In this document: piece by piece, positions 17,868-26,599 of the stretch
Position numbering within the stretch: position 1 is the stretch's first letter
Layout: every line of letters starts with the position of its first letter
Origin: Gallionella capsiferriformans ES-2
GTDB taxonomy: Bacteria; Pseudomonadota; Gammaproteobacteria; Burkholderiales; Gallionellaceae
Direction: 5' to 3'
DNA length: 64,000 bases
Assembly (NCBI RefSeq): GCF_000145255.1
Contig: NC_014394.1
Coordinates: forward strand, 1,736,001-1,800,000
The notes under the pieces: generated by a model
Told to the model about the DNA's origin: nothing
Databases searched by the model: none
The model's input: the letters and a program-made list of their open reading frames with translations, nothing else
Translations under genes and position numbers: made by a program

Positions 17868-19688
17868 ATGCTTAGAGAAATCCTTAAACGTATATTGACT
17901 GAATGGCCTAAAGCTACAACTGAGCCCTTTACAAATCATCCACTTGCTCACGCGATTCGTCAGGAACTTCGAGATGAAGTTATCTCAATTATTGATGAAA
18001 AATATCCAAATTATATTGTTTCTGGTAGTGCTGGAGCAGGGAATTGGGCAAATGTTCCTTGGCTTTCAATCCTGAATCCTGAAATTACTAAAACCACACA
18101 AGATGGAATTTATCCTGGGTATTTGTTTCGTCCTGATGGATTAGGTGTTTATTTATCAATTGGGCGCGGATCTACAAACCCACAAAAACTATATGGAAAA
18201 GTACAAGCTGATAAGCAAGCCGACTTGATCGTATCCAAAATCAGAGAAAAAATGCCAGAACTAAGCAAATGGGGTCAACAGCAAGTTGAACTAGGTGCAA
18301 GTACTTCACTGGGGAAATCTTATGAAAAGGCAAATATTGCTGCTCGTTTTTACAAGCTAAATTCCCTACCATCTAACGATGAACTTAAAGTTGATTTATT
18401 GGATTCTATGAAGTTTTACGATGAAATTGAACCCATCTGGCGAGCAGCACAAAACCATGATGAATTGAATTCATCAACTCTGGCACTTAAAAAAATTGGA
18501 ACGCCAATCCCTAAGCCCTTTCTTCTCCTTGCGGGTATCTCCGGCACAGGTAAAACCCGTTTTGTGCGCGAACAAGCAGCCGTGCACCGTAATGGAAATT
18601 TGACCAATTACTGTCTGATTTCCGTGCGTCCAGACTGGCATGAGCCCTCAGACTTGCTGGGCTATGTGTCGCGCATCGGTTCAAATGGTTCAGCACGTTA
18701 TGTGGTAACCGAGCTATTACGCTTCGTGGTACGTGCCTGGCTGGATGCGGTGGCCTTAGAGGATGCTTCTGATGCAAAGCTGCCGTGTATATCGCCGGAA
18801 GAGATGACGCCATATTGGTTGTGTCTGGATGAGATGAACCTGGCTCCGGTGGAGCAGTATTTTGCCGACTATTTGTCGGTGGTGGAAACGCGCAAGTGGG
18901 ATGCAGGATGTTATACCTGTGATCCGCTGCTGAAGGGCGCGACAATTAAACAGTTAGATGATGACGGACGCAGCGCACTGCGCAAAGAATTGAATATAGA
19001 GGATCCGCAATATGACGGGCTGTGGGCATACTTCCTTGAGAAGGGCGTGCCGTTACCGCCCAATCTGATTGTCGCCGGTACGGTGAACATGGATGAGACC
19101 ACGCACGGATTTTCGCGCAAGGTGATCGACCGCGCTTTTACTATCGATTTTGGCGTCTTCTATCCTAATGATTTTGCTGAGTTTTTTGACGAAGATAAAA
19201 TCAGCCAGGCTAAAACACTGAGCTTTCCGCTGATATCAAAAGCCTCGCGGGCTGATTTGGCAGAGGTTGAGGCGGATAAAGGCGGTGAGAACAGCATTCA
19301 ATTTCTGGCTGCGATCAATAAGGTATTAAGCGGTTCGCCGTTTGAGCTGGCCTATCGCGCGCTGAACGAGTTGCTGCTGGCGGTGGTGTGCTTTAACCCG
19401 AAAGATGATGCCGGGTTGTATGCGGTGTGGGATGATTTTTTGATGAGCAAGGTGTTGCCGCGTATTGATGGTGATGCGGAAAAATTAAATTCAAACGGCA
19501 CGGTCAGTTTGCTCACGCGACTACAGGATGAAATCTCCACACAATTCAAAGATAAGAAAGCTGATCGACCTGATTTGCTGCGCGAAAAATCCGGTGGCGA
19601 GTGCACCGTGGCCTGGCGCGCATCTGCCAAGTTGTCTTGGATGCAAAAGCGTTTAGACGAAAATGGTTTTACGACATTCTGGCCGTAA
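17868..19688 (+). CDS. McrB-like AAA+ restriction NTPase with MrcB_N domain
   Basis: 606 residues. Residues ~10-190 look like the MrcB N-terminal recognition domain (GSAGAGNWANVPWLSILN, then YLFRPDGLGVYLSIGRG). The AAA+ motor follows: Walker A GISGTGKT at 223-230, Walker B WLCLDEMNLAP, and the sensor region GTVNMDETTHGFSRKVIDRAF typical of McrB-type GTPases. It should translocate DNA and drive the nuclease encoded next. The ribosome-binding site is AGGAAAAGTT-ATG. The first ~630 bp are clearly AT-richer than the rest, the change falling at the boundary between the two domains, which suggests exchange of the recognition domain by recombination. Confidence 0.88.
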   Translation: MLREILKRILTEWPKATTEPFTNHPLAHAIRQELRDEVISIIDEKYPNYIVSGSAGAGNWANVPWLSILNPEITKTTQDGIYPGYLFRPDGLGVYLSIGRGSTNPQKLYGKVQADKQADLIVSKIREKMPELSKWGQQQVELGASTSLGKSYEKANIAARFYKLNSLPSNDELKVDLLDSMKFYDEIEPIWRAAQNHDELNSSTLALKKIGTPIPKPFLLLAGISGTGKTRFVREQAAVHRNGNLTNYCLISVRPDWHEPSDLLGYVSRIGSNGSARYVVTELLRFVVRAWLDAVALEDASDAKLPCISPEEMTPYWLCLDEMNLAPVEQYFADYLSVVETRKWDAGCYTCDPLLKGATIKQLDDDGRSALRKELNIEDPQYDGLWAYFLEKGVPLPPNLIVAGTVNMDETTHGFSRKVIDRAFTIDFGVFYPNDFAEFFDEDKISQAKTLSFPLISKASRADLAEVEADKGGENSIQFLAAINKVLSGSPFELAYRALNELLLAVVCFNPKDDAGLYAVWDDFLMSKVLPRIDGDAEKLNSNGTVSLLTRLQDEISTQFKDKKADRPDLLREKSGGECTVAWRASAKLSWMQKRLDENGFTTFWP

Positions 19689-19735
19689 TGCGTTCCCGTA
19701 ACCCGTATCTTCTGTCGAACTGCATGGCGGGCTGG

Positions 19736-19755
19736 ATTCCCGCCTGCGCGGGAAT
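19736..19755. repeat. dRS3-like 20-bp palindromic repeat
   Basis: ATTCCC-8nt-GGGAAT (inner GCCTGCGC), within a longer GGATTCCCGCC...GGGAATGACGG context, between the McrB-like and DUF2357 genes. The layout matches the neisserial dRS3 element pattern, and similar repeats are common in many proteobacteria. Only one copy is seen in this window. Confidence 0.6.
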
Positions 19756-19784
19756 GACGGTATGGATGCCTATAAGGACAGACC

Positions 19785-22115
19785 ATGCCTGAAATCTTGA
19801 CACTTTCAACCTCGCACTTTGAATTGTCGGTCTGGACGAAGGAAATAGACAAGGCGCAAGACTTACTGAAGAAAACACACCATGCGCGAAATGCAGACCT
19901 GCCAGTTACTTCGATACGCTTTAGTCCTGCCCTGCTGCTTACACAGCCGCAAGATGCGCAATTGGCGAAGTCGCAACCCGGGCTTGTTTTGCCCGAAGCC
20001 TTATTCTTTGAAAACAAACAATATACTTTTGAATTCATTTTCAGCGATGCGGTAAGCACTCGCATCGAACCGGTCATTATTCATCGTTTGCGCGGTATAG
20101 AAGAGGTTTTTCATTACAAGCCGTGCAGGTTGAGTGGCAGTGTCAATTTCGGCAACGATATCGGATGGTTTCGGCTGGGTGTTCGTTATTACGTGAACGA
20201 GACGCTGATCGAACAGTACCTGTCTTTTGAGGTGTTGCCGACCAAGATGGCGATGGCAAAAGACCTTGAAAAAATTCACAGCGATGTAGATGCCTTGTAC
20301 CCGCTGTGGCGTTTCTCACTGGCGCAAAAAACCGATCAAGAGCTGGCAAAGTCGAATAAGCCGCATGAACGGTTTCCGTTGTTATGGCTGGCGCATTTCG
20401 AGTCGTTACGAAGTGCATTGGAAAGCGGCGTGCAACAAATCTGCCGCACGCCCCATACCCGTTTAATGCCTTATGCGAAAAATGTCAGCGCGGAACGGTT
20501 ACGCGGAAGGCTTTCGGCTAAATTGGAAGAGCGTGTCACCGGAGATTTACGCAACGGTGAATATCAGCACCGCTATCAAATCAATGCAAAGCGTCTTTCG
20601 GTGAATACACCGGAAAATCAGTTTGTGAAAATGGTGCTGAACAAAAGTATTTTAGAACTCATGCGTTTTAAGGATCGCGTTGAACGTGAAGATAAAGTGC
20701 CTGAACAGGGACGTATTTCCGTCTCGTTTTTGAACGAATTAAGCGGCTGGAAAAAACCGCTGGAACAATTATTGAATCGCCCTTTCTTTGCTGACGTGGG
20801 CGCGTTTGAAGGCATGAGCGCAGAGTCACTGGTATTGCAGCAGCGCGCAGGTTATGCCGCCGTGTATAGAATCTGGCAGGAACTTAAACTTTACCTGGAT
20901 TTGTTCGGCCGGCACGCAGCCGTTTCTATGAAGTCCGTCGCGGAACTGTATGAAGTCTGGTGCTTACTGGAAGTACGGGGAATGCTGCTTGCGCTAGGAT
21001 TTGTCGAGACTGCAACCAGCCGGGCACTGCTCAATAACAAAGGTCTGGAGAAGACGCTGACCGATGGTATGGGCGCAGCATTTCATTTCTCAAGAGCTGA
21101 CGGCATCAAAATCAGACTGGCACACGAACCCGTATTTTCGCGCAGCAAAGACCCCGCTTTCGGCAAAATTTATTCCTGGACGACGGTACAAAAACCCGAT
21201 ATTTTTCTTGAAGCTACGTTTGCTAACGGCGAAAAAATTCAGTGGATATTCGATGCAAAATACCGCATCGCAGAAGATAAAAACGGCGTAGATTGCGCAC
21301 CGGACGATGCGATTAATCAAATGCACCGCTATCGTGATGCGCTGATACATATTCATCAGGCCGATGACGGCGGGCATGAGAAAAGCCGCCCGGTTCTGGG
21401 GGCCTTTGTGCTGTATCCCGGCTGGTTTGAGGAGGATGCAGGTGCCAATCCGTATAAGGATGCCATCGACTCTGTGGGAATTGGCGGCTTTCCACTGTTA
21501 CCGGGGCAAAATAACAAATGGTTGCAGGGATTCCTAACCAACTGTTTTGGAATCTTACAATACGAAAATGATGCATCGAAGGAATTAACCTATTTCATTC
21601 CTCATCCGGATCAGTTTTTTGCGGAAGACTCAGGGCGCATTGCACAGTCCGGCACTTCTCTTTCCCGCTACACGGATTTGACCTTGACAGCGCCATTGGG
21701 TCCGGATCGAAGCAAAGTCTATTCAGAGCACTATTGTGACGGAAGTGCGCGCTGGTATCACATCCCTCTCAGTACAACCAATAAGTTCTCCGTCGAACGA
21801 AATGCAATGCGTGAAGTTCGTTATTGCGCAATCGCGCACGGCGATGCTGACGGGAGACACATTACACATTTGTATCCGGTTAAATCGGTGAAATTAAAAA
21901 ACCGCTGTGATTTGAGTATTGAACAAACCGGCAGGATGGACAGTGAGAAGAATACTAAATATTGGCTGTTTGAATTGGGCTATGCACAGCCACTGCCGAC
22001 AGCTTTAATTTTTCCTGTGTTCCCGCATTTCAAATTCAGGCTGACCAGTGCGGCCGATGTACTCACTACTAAGAGCTGGAATGATTTACCCGCGCGGTAT
22101 GCACAGGTCAAGTAG
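19785..22115 (+). CDS. DUF2357 / PD-(D/E)XK nuclease, McrC-like partner
   Basis: 776 residues. The N-terminal ~380 residues form a DUF2357-type region of beta-strand-rich and helical segments. A PD-(D/E)XK-like core follows, with KPDIFLEATF and then WIFDAKYRI (Asp ... Asp-x-Lys), and a helix containing DDAINQMHRYRDAL; LGAFVLYPG follows as in DUF524/McrC-type nucleases. The last ~150 residues are an extra domain I do not recognise. A good ribosome-binding site (AAGGA, 6 nt) precedes the ATG, and the McrB-like motor lies 96 bp upstream. Together they are best read as a type IV-like restriction system against modified DNA; the target is unknown. Confidence 0.85.
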   Translation: MPEILTLSTSHFELSVWTKEIDKAQDLLKKTHHARNADLPVTSIRFSPALLLTQPQDAQLAKSQPGLVLPEALFFENKQYTFEFIFSDAVSTRIEPVIIHRLRGIEEVFHYKPCRLSGSVNFGNDIGWFRLGVRYYVNETLIEQYLSFEVLPTKMAMAKDLEKIHSDVDALYPLWRFSLAQKTDQELAKSNKPHERFPLLWLAHFESLRSALESGVQQICRTPHTRLMPYAKNVSAERLRGRLSAKLEERVTGDLRNGEYQHRYQINAKRLSVNTPENQFVKMVLNKSILELMRFKDRVEREDKVPEQGRISVSFLNELSGWKKPLEQLLNRPFFADVGAFEGMSAESLVLQQRAGYAAVYRIWQELKLYLDLFGRHAAVSMKSVAELYEVWCLLEVRGMLLALGFVETATSRALLNNKGLEKTLTDGMGAAFHFSRADGIKIRLAHEPVFSRSKDPAFGKIYSWTTVQKPDIFLEATFANGEKIQWIFDAKYRIAEDKNGVDCAPDDAINQMHRYRDALIHIHQADDGGHEKSRPVLGAFVLYPGWFEEDAGANPYKDAIDSVGIGGFPLLPGQNNKWLQGFLTNCFGILQYENDASKELTYFIPHPDQFFAEDSGRIAQSGTSLSRYTDLTLTAPLGPDRSKVYSEHYCDGSARWYHIPLSTTNKFSVERNAMREVRYCAIAHGDADGRHITHLYPVKSVKLKNRCDLSIEQTGRMDSEKNTKYWLFELGYAQPLPTALIFPVFPHFKFRLTSAADVLTTKSWNDLPARYAQVK

Positions 22116-22197
22116 CAGCCCCGTTTCTAAGCGCTGGTAGCGGCAGCAGGATTACTTTTGAAAAAAAGCGCCTGTGACTCACATCGTCGCTCCCCTA

Positions 22198-22246
22198 TTG
22201 AATAGGTACATATTTTGGTATAACCTGTACACATGCTAAACACGGA
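22198..22246 (+). promoter_or_regulatory. promoter and likely operator of the toxin-antitoxin pair
   Basis: TTGAAT (22198-22203) and an extended -10 TGG-TATAAC (22216-22224) with 15-nt spacing. The arms GTACA (near 22205) and TGTAC (near 22226) flank the -10, a layout suited to autorepression by the antitoxin. A CGGAG ribosome-binding site ends at 22246, 8 nt before the antitoxin ATG. Confidence 0.55.
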
Positions 22247-22254
22247 GTCTAACC

Positions 22255-22491
22255 ATGCCAACATGCCTTACCGCCACTCGCCTGCGCGCCGAGCTTTTCA
22301 GCACACTGGATAACATTCTCGCCACCGGTGAAGCCGTGCAAATCAAACGACCCAACGGTTCGCTGCGCATCGTCCGCGACCAGTCAACCCGGCGCCTCGC
22401 TGCGCTTAAACCACATCCCGGCATAATCAATGGCAACGCCGATGATCTGGCCAGCCTTTCCTGGGAACAGGAATGGAAACCCACACTATGA
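22255..22491 (+). CDS. antitoxin of PIN-type toxin-antitoxin pair (Phd-like)
   Basis: 78-residue small protein encoded directly before a PIN toxin. The N-terminal half (TATRLRAELFSTLDNILATGEAVQIKR) has the layout of Phd/YefM-type antitoxins, with a helix followed by VQIKRPNGSLRIVRD, which in Phd-like proteins forms the DNA-binding fold. The C-terminal part (DDLASLSWEQEWKP) would neutralise the toxin. Its stop overlaps the toxin start by 4 bp. Type assignment rests on size and context. Confidence 0.8.
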   Translation: MPTCLTATRLRAELFSTLDNILATGEAVQIKRPNGSLRIVRDQSTRRLAALKPHPGIINGNADDLASLSWEQEWKPTL

Positions 22492-22871
22492 AACGGCTTT
22501 ATCTCGACACCCACATTCTGATCTGGCTTTATCAAGATGGCGGGGCGCGCCTGACCCCACAAGGAATCCGCGCGATTGATTTTGCAGAACAACTGCTCAT
22601 TTCACCCATGGTAGAACTGGAATTGGCCTACCTGCAAGAAATCTCCCGTATCAATTGCCCCGCAGCGACAATTCTCGACTGTTTGCAGCGCGATATTGGC
22701 CTGCAAACTTGCCAGCAACCCTTTGCCGCCGTGATCGGCGCAGCACTTAAACTCGACTGGACACGGGACCCGTTTGACCGGATCATCGTCGCCCAAGCCG
22801 CACACCGCGAATCCCCCCTACTCACAGCAGACCAAAACATCGCCAAATATTATTCTGCGGCAATCTGGTAG
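22488..22871 (+). CDS. vapC: PIN-domain toxin (VapC family)
   Basis: 127 residues from the ATG at 22488, which overlaps the antitoxin stop (ATGA); an in-frame ATG five codons earlier lies inside the antitoxin gene and is less likely. PIN ribonuclease acidic residues are in place: the N-terminal LYLDTHILIWL, the Glu in PMVELELAYL, the Asp pair in WTRDPFDRIIVAQA and the C-terminal LLTADQNIAKY. VapC toxins cleave tRNA or rRNA when freed from the antitoxin. The location beside a restriction system is typical of a defence or mobile region. Confidence 0.88.
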   Translation: MKRLYLDTHILIWLYQDGGARLTPQGIRAIDFAEQLLISPMVELELAYLQEISRINCPAATILDCLQRDIGLQTCQQPFAAVIGAALKLDWTRDPFDRIIVAQAAHRESPLLTADQNIAKYYSAAIW

Positions 22872-23086
22872 TTATCGCTGTGTCACTATTCAGTCGGCCT
22901 CAACAATCTGCACAGCAATCGCAACGCGGCTGCGCAAAATTGAATCGCTGGAACAAGGACGTTCAGGAATTCAGGAAAGCGTTGATAACGCTGAACTGGC
23001 CACACAAGCACGGGTGAATAAAATCGTGGTGGAGGTTAAAACGGCGCGCAGCAGCGGCAGCTAGCCGGTTTTGGCGGACAGAATGC

Positions 23087-23117
23087 AAAAAAGGCAGCTT
23101 GAATAATCAAGCTGCCT
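23087..23117 (-). terminator. rho-independent terminator of the gltX-tRNA transcript
   Basis: Perfect 11-bp stem (23092-23102 with 23107-23117, TTAT loop) followed on the minus strand by six T. It lies 12 bp beyond the last tRNA-Glu gene. Confidence 0.85.
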
Positions 23118-23128
23118 CTTAAAAAATC

Positions 23129-23204
23129 TGGCGTCCCCAACGAGATTCGAACTCGTGTTACCGCCGTGAAAGGGCGATGTCCTAGGCCTCTAGACGATAG
23201 GGAC
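23129..23204 (-). tRNA. tRNA-Glu (TTC), copy 2
   Basis: 76 nt including encoded CCA. Cloverleaf arms are complete; the anticodon loop reads CTTTCAC, giving TTC. It is identical to the copy 28 bp upstream, and the pair follows the gene for glutamyl-tRNA synthetase. Confidence 0.97.
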
Positions 23205-23232
23205 GTTGAAACTTTTACTTCTACTGCAAATC

Positions 23233-23308
23233 TGGCGTCCCCAACGAGATTCGAACTCGTGTTACCGCCGTGAAAGGGCGATGTCCTAGGCCTCTAGACG
23301 ATAGGGAC
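23233..23308 (-). tRNA. tRNA-Glu (TTC), copy 1
   Basis: 76 nt with encoded CCA, identical in sequence to the next copy. The short flank AAATCTGG before the 3' end is also shared, which points to a recent tandem duplication. Confidence 0.97.
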
Positions 23309-23330
23309 GTAATCTAAAACTTTTCTTCTT

Positions 23331-23406
<76 letters not shown>

Positions 23407-23460
23407 GTTTCGAAGAGCGCGCATTATAGGGATATGCCCAGAATCTGTAAAGTCTTTTTT

Positions 23461-24852
23461 CTATAAATAACGGGCCATACGCACCAAGACGGTCTCGCGC
23501 GGAAACAACGCCAGCACGGCGTCAACCGATGGCGTATGCGTCTGACCTACCAGCATCACGCGCAAAGGCATCGCAAGCTTAGGCATCTTAAGCGTATGCT
23601 TAGCCAGCAATTCCTTGATCAGCAGCGCCAGCGCCGGTGCCTGCCACTCGACATCGGCAAACCGTTCGGCCAGTTCACGCAACGCAGGCTTTACTTCCTC
23701 AACCAATTGTTCATCGAGCAGGGCCTGATCAGGATGCACATCGGCATAAAACACTTCAGCCTCATCCGCCAGTTCGAGCAGCGTCGCAACACGCCCCTTA
23801 TAGAGCGCGATCACGTCTTCCAGTTTCGGCGCATTGCTCGCTACAATGCCGCGCGCCAGCAGGTGCCCGCCTACCAGCTCCGCCAGACGGGTGTTGTCCG
23901 CCAGCTTGATGTAATGCTGATTAAGCCAGCGCAGCTTTTCCGGATTGAACTGTGCCGCCGATTTGCTGATGTGCTCCAGATCAAACCATTCGACGAATTG
24001 TTCGACCGAAAAGACTTCTTCATCGCCATGCGACCAGCCCAGACGCGTCAGGTAATTGATCAGCGCCTCAGGCAGAAAGCCGTCTTCGGCATATTGCATC
24101 ACACTCACCGCCCCGTGGCGCTTCGACAGCCGCTCGCCATCGCTGCCCAGTATCATCGGCACGTGCGCATACTGCGGCAGGGTCGCGCCCAGCGCCTTCA
24201 AAATATTGATCTGACGCGGCGTGTTATTGACGTGATCATCGCCGCGTATTACCTGCGTGATCCCCATATCCAGATCATCTACCACCACACAGAAATTATA
24301 GGTCGGCGTGCCATCCGGACGGGCAATGATCAGATCGTCCAGTTCGCTGTTTTCGAAAACAATCCGCCCCTTGACCATGTCGTCCCAGGCGGCAACGCCC
24401 GTCAACGGATTTTTAAAGCGTACCACGGGCTTCACACCCTCCGGCGGCACCGGCAGCACCTTGCCCGCCTCAGGACGCCAGCATCCGTCATAGCGAGGCT
24501 TCTCGCCGCGTGCACGCATGGCTTCACGCATGGCTTCGAGTTCATCGGGCGTGGTGTAACAATAATAGGCATGGCCTTGTGCGATCAGCCCGGCGAGCAC
24601 TTCCTTGTAACGGTCCATGCGCTGCATCTGATAAAAAGGACCCTCATCGTAATCCAGGTTCAGCCACGACATCCCGTCCAGAATTGCCTGCACCGAAGCC
24701 TGGCTCGAGCGCTCGAGATCCGTATCTTCAATGCGCAAGATGAATGTCCCGCCGAGCTTTCTGGCATAGGCCCATGAAAACAGCGCGGTGCGCGCGCCGC
24801 CTATATGCAGATAACCGGTTGGACTGGGAGCAAAACGGGTACGAGTCGTCAT
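23461..24852 (-). CDS. gltX: glutamyl-tRNA synthetase
   Basis: 463 residues, usual length for bacterial GluRS, which charges tRNA-Glu (precursor for protein and tetrapyrrole synthesis). The HIGH-type motif is YLHIGGAR near residues 14-21, the KMSKS-type motif GERLSKRHG near 245, and LRIEDTD is present. No extended zinc-knob cysteine set is evident. On the same strand 54 bp downstream lie tRNA-Ala and two tRNA-Glu genes, ended by one clear terminator, so enzyme and substrate tRNA are probably in one transcript. Confidence 0.97.
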   Translation of the reverse strand: MTTRTRFAPSPTGYLHIGGARTALFSWAYARKLGGTFILRIEDTDLERSSQASVQAILDGMSWLNLDYDEGPFYQMQRMDRYKEVLAGLIAQGHAYYCYTTPDELEAMREAMRARGEKPRYDGCWRPEAGKVLPVPPEGVKPVVRFKNPLTGVAAWDDMVKGRIVFENSELDDLIIARPDGTPTYNFCVVVDDLDMGITQVIRGDDHVNNTPRQINILKALGATLPQYAHVPMILGSDGERLSKRHGAVSVMQYAEDGFLPEALINYLTRLGWSHGDEEVFSVEQFVEWFDLEHISKSAAQFNPEKLRWLNQHYIKLADNTRLAELVGGHLLARGIVASNAPKLEDVIALYKGRVATLLELADEAEVFYADVHPDQALLDEQLVEEVKPALRELAERFADVEWQAPALALLIKELLAKHTLKMPKLAMPLRVMLVGQTHTPSVDAVLALFPRETVLVRMARYL

Positions 24853-25226
24853 AACGGCCTAACAATTAAACAAAAGGGGGCACATTTTACGAGCTTTGCA
24901 TGCGCCCTGCTTAAGTAAATTGATGCCTGCAGGATTAAATGCCTGCGCTACAAACAAGCGCGCCAGCACAGCTAAAGCCGCGACTTTGCTCAACACGCCC
25001 TGCACATTTTCTACACGGGCACAGACAGGCTACATGCAACGAGGCCAAAATATACCGTTCACACCCGAATTAATACCGCTCATCAGGGCAGGCGCGCCGT
25101 TGAGGCAATTAGTTTAATTATGTCCGAACGGACTTGAGTTTAAACCCCGTTGCGCGTAAATTTGCGCTCAGAAAATGACACGTACAGATGTCAAATAATC
25201 AATGAACAACTCAGGGGAGCAAAGGC
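24853..25226. other. intergenic stretch, nothing recognised
   Basis: 374 bp between the divergent gltX start and the leader ORF at 25227. It must hold the promoters for both directions. I see no RNA gene, hairpin terminator or repeat of note. Confidence 0.5.
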
Positions 25227-25313
25227 GTGACAGGAAATTACACAGACAATTTATCCGCCCTTGATGAAGATGGCCTTATTTCCAACCGACAATCGCAGCA
25301 GCTGAGCCTATGA
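25227..25313 (+). CDS. possible 28-residue leader peptide coupled to the GGDEF-EAL gene
   Basis: GTG start with a strong GGGGAG site about 7 nt upstream, 28 sense codons (begins MTGNYTDNL), and a stop that overlaps the ATG of the next gene as ATGA. The downstream gene has no obvious site of its own beyond this coupling. Expression is inferred from layout only; it could also be the relic of a longer N terminus. Confidence 0.45.
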   Translation: MTGNYTDNLSALDEDGLISNRQSQQLSL

Positions 25314-26599
25314 ATAGCACAGACCCACTCACAGGACTTCTGGGGCGCTTCGGCTGCTTAGCGGCGGCAGGACGATTTGCCGCGACATCACAATCCCAGC
25401 CTTACGCGGCTATCTGGATTGATCTGGACCGTTTCAAACGCATCAATGAATCCTTCGGACACCCCGGAGGCGACGAAGTGATCAAGGATCTCGCTGTCCG
25501 GCTGCGCAATCGTGCCAGCGGCCGCGCCGAAATTGCCCGCATGGGAGGAGATGAGTTTGTCTTCCTCGTGCCTCGCTGCAACCGGACAAGCGCGGAAAAT
25601 TTTGCCCGTGAACTTGCCAGTACCATCAGTGAAATCATCAATATCGGCAATCTGACACTCTGCCCTACCGCCAGTATCGGCATCGCAATTTGCGACACGG
25701 ATGAAAGCTCCCTCGCCTTACTCGAGCGCGCAGACCGTGCCATGTATGCGGCCAAGGACAAAGGAGGAAACTGTATCGTTTTTTCCGGCGACGAACCCAT
25801 TCCGGGCAGACTGGGCATCACGCTGGCGCGAGAAGAAATTTCAATTGAAAGCATGCTGCACGATGCGCTGGAAACGGGTGGTCTGTGCCTGCACTATCAG
25901 CCTATCATTCTTGCCAATGGAAAAATTGAAGCCGTCGAAGCTTTAATGCGCTGCACCGTTAACGGCATCAACCTGCCGCCGGGAAAATTTATCCCGGTTG
26001 CCGAAAAGACCGGACTGATCGTCCGACTCGGCGAATGGAGTTTATTGCAAGGCGCATTGCAAGCGCGCCAGCTTCAGGATGCCGGATATCACACCAAGGT
26101 GGCCATCAACGTCTCACGCGCTCAACTCGTTTCTTCCAAGTTCACGCAGGCGCTGCATGCGGCGCTGATCTGCTCCAACGTAAAACCGGAATTGATCGAA
26201 CTGGAGCTGACCGAATCGCTGTTCATGGACATCTCCGATACGGTGCAGAACAATCTTAAAAATGCCATTGCTGCGGGCGTGAGTTTATCGATTGACGATT
26301 TCGGCACGGGCTATTCATGCCTGGCTAACCTGAAAGACATTCCGGCCAAAAAACTCAAACTCGATCGCGCTTTCGTGACGGTACTGCCGGAAGATCGCCG
26401 CGCCCTTGCCGTGGTCCGTGCGATGACGCAACTCGGGCACGAACTGGGAATGACGGTGGTCGCCGAAGGCTGTGAACACCAGAAGGAAATCGACGCCTTG
26501 TTCGATGCAGGCGTCGATGCAATCCAGGGATTTTTCTACGCAAAACCGATGCCCGAAGAAGCCCTGCTTCACTGGCTTCAGAACAGGAATACACAATGA
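25310..26599 (+). CDS. GGDEF-EAL c-di-GMP signalling protein
   Basis: 429 residues made only of the two catalytic domains, with no sensor domain or membrane helix. The GGDEF domain begins at once (DPLTGLLGRFG) and has an intact MGGDEF active site near residue 80, but no RxxD inhibition site. The EAL domain (~185-425) has EAVEALMR, the Asn of AINVS, ELTES, DDFGTGYS, the catalytic Lys in KLKLDRAF and VAEGCEH, so phosphodiesterase activity should be possible. It overlaps the HDOD gene by 4 bp. Either or both activities may operate; the sensory input is not encoded in this protein. Confidence 0.93.
   Translation: MNSTDPLTGLLGRFGCLAAAGRFAATSQSQPYAAIWIDLDRFKRINESFGHPGGDEVIKDLAVRLRNRASGRAEIARMGGDEFVFLVPRCNRTSAENFARELASTISEIINIGNLTLCPTASIGIAICDTDESSLALLERADRAMYAAKDKGGNCIVFSGDEPIPGRLGITLAREEISIESMLHDALETGGLCLHYQPIILANGKIEAVEALMRCTVNGINLPPGKFIPVAEKTGLIVRLGEWSLLQGALQARQLQDAGYHTKVAINVSRAQLVSSKFTQALHAALICSNVKPELIELELTESLFMDISDTVQNNLKNAIAAGVSLSIDDFGTGYSCLANLKDIPAKKLKLDRAFVTVLPEDRRALAVVRAMTQLGHELGMTVVAEGCEHQKEIDALFDAGVDAIQGFFYAKPMPEEALLHWLQNRNTQ

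Noticed and set aside
22872..23064. Stop-free plus-strand tail after the PIN toxin (ends RSSGS), possibly a small protein remnant
   Set aside because: No start codon of its own with a ribosome-binding site outside the toxin gene and no family resemblance I can defend.
23536..24777. 413-codon open frame on the plus strand opposite gltX
   Set aside because: Entirely antisense to a full-length, motif-complete gltX; the product is rich in His, Arg and Gln as expected of a shadow frame, with no recognisable domain.
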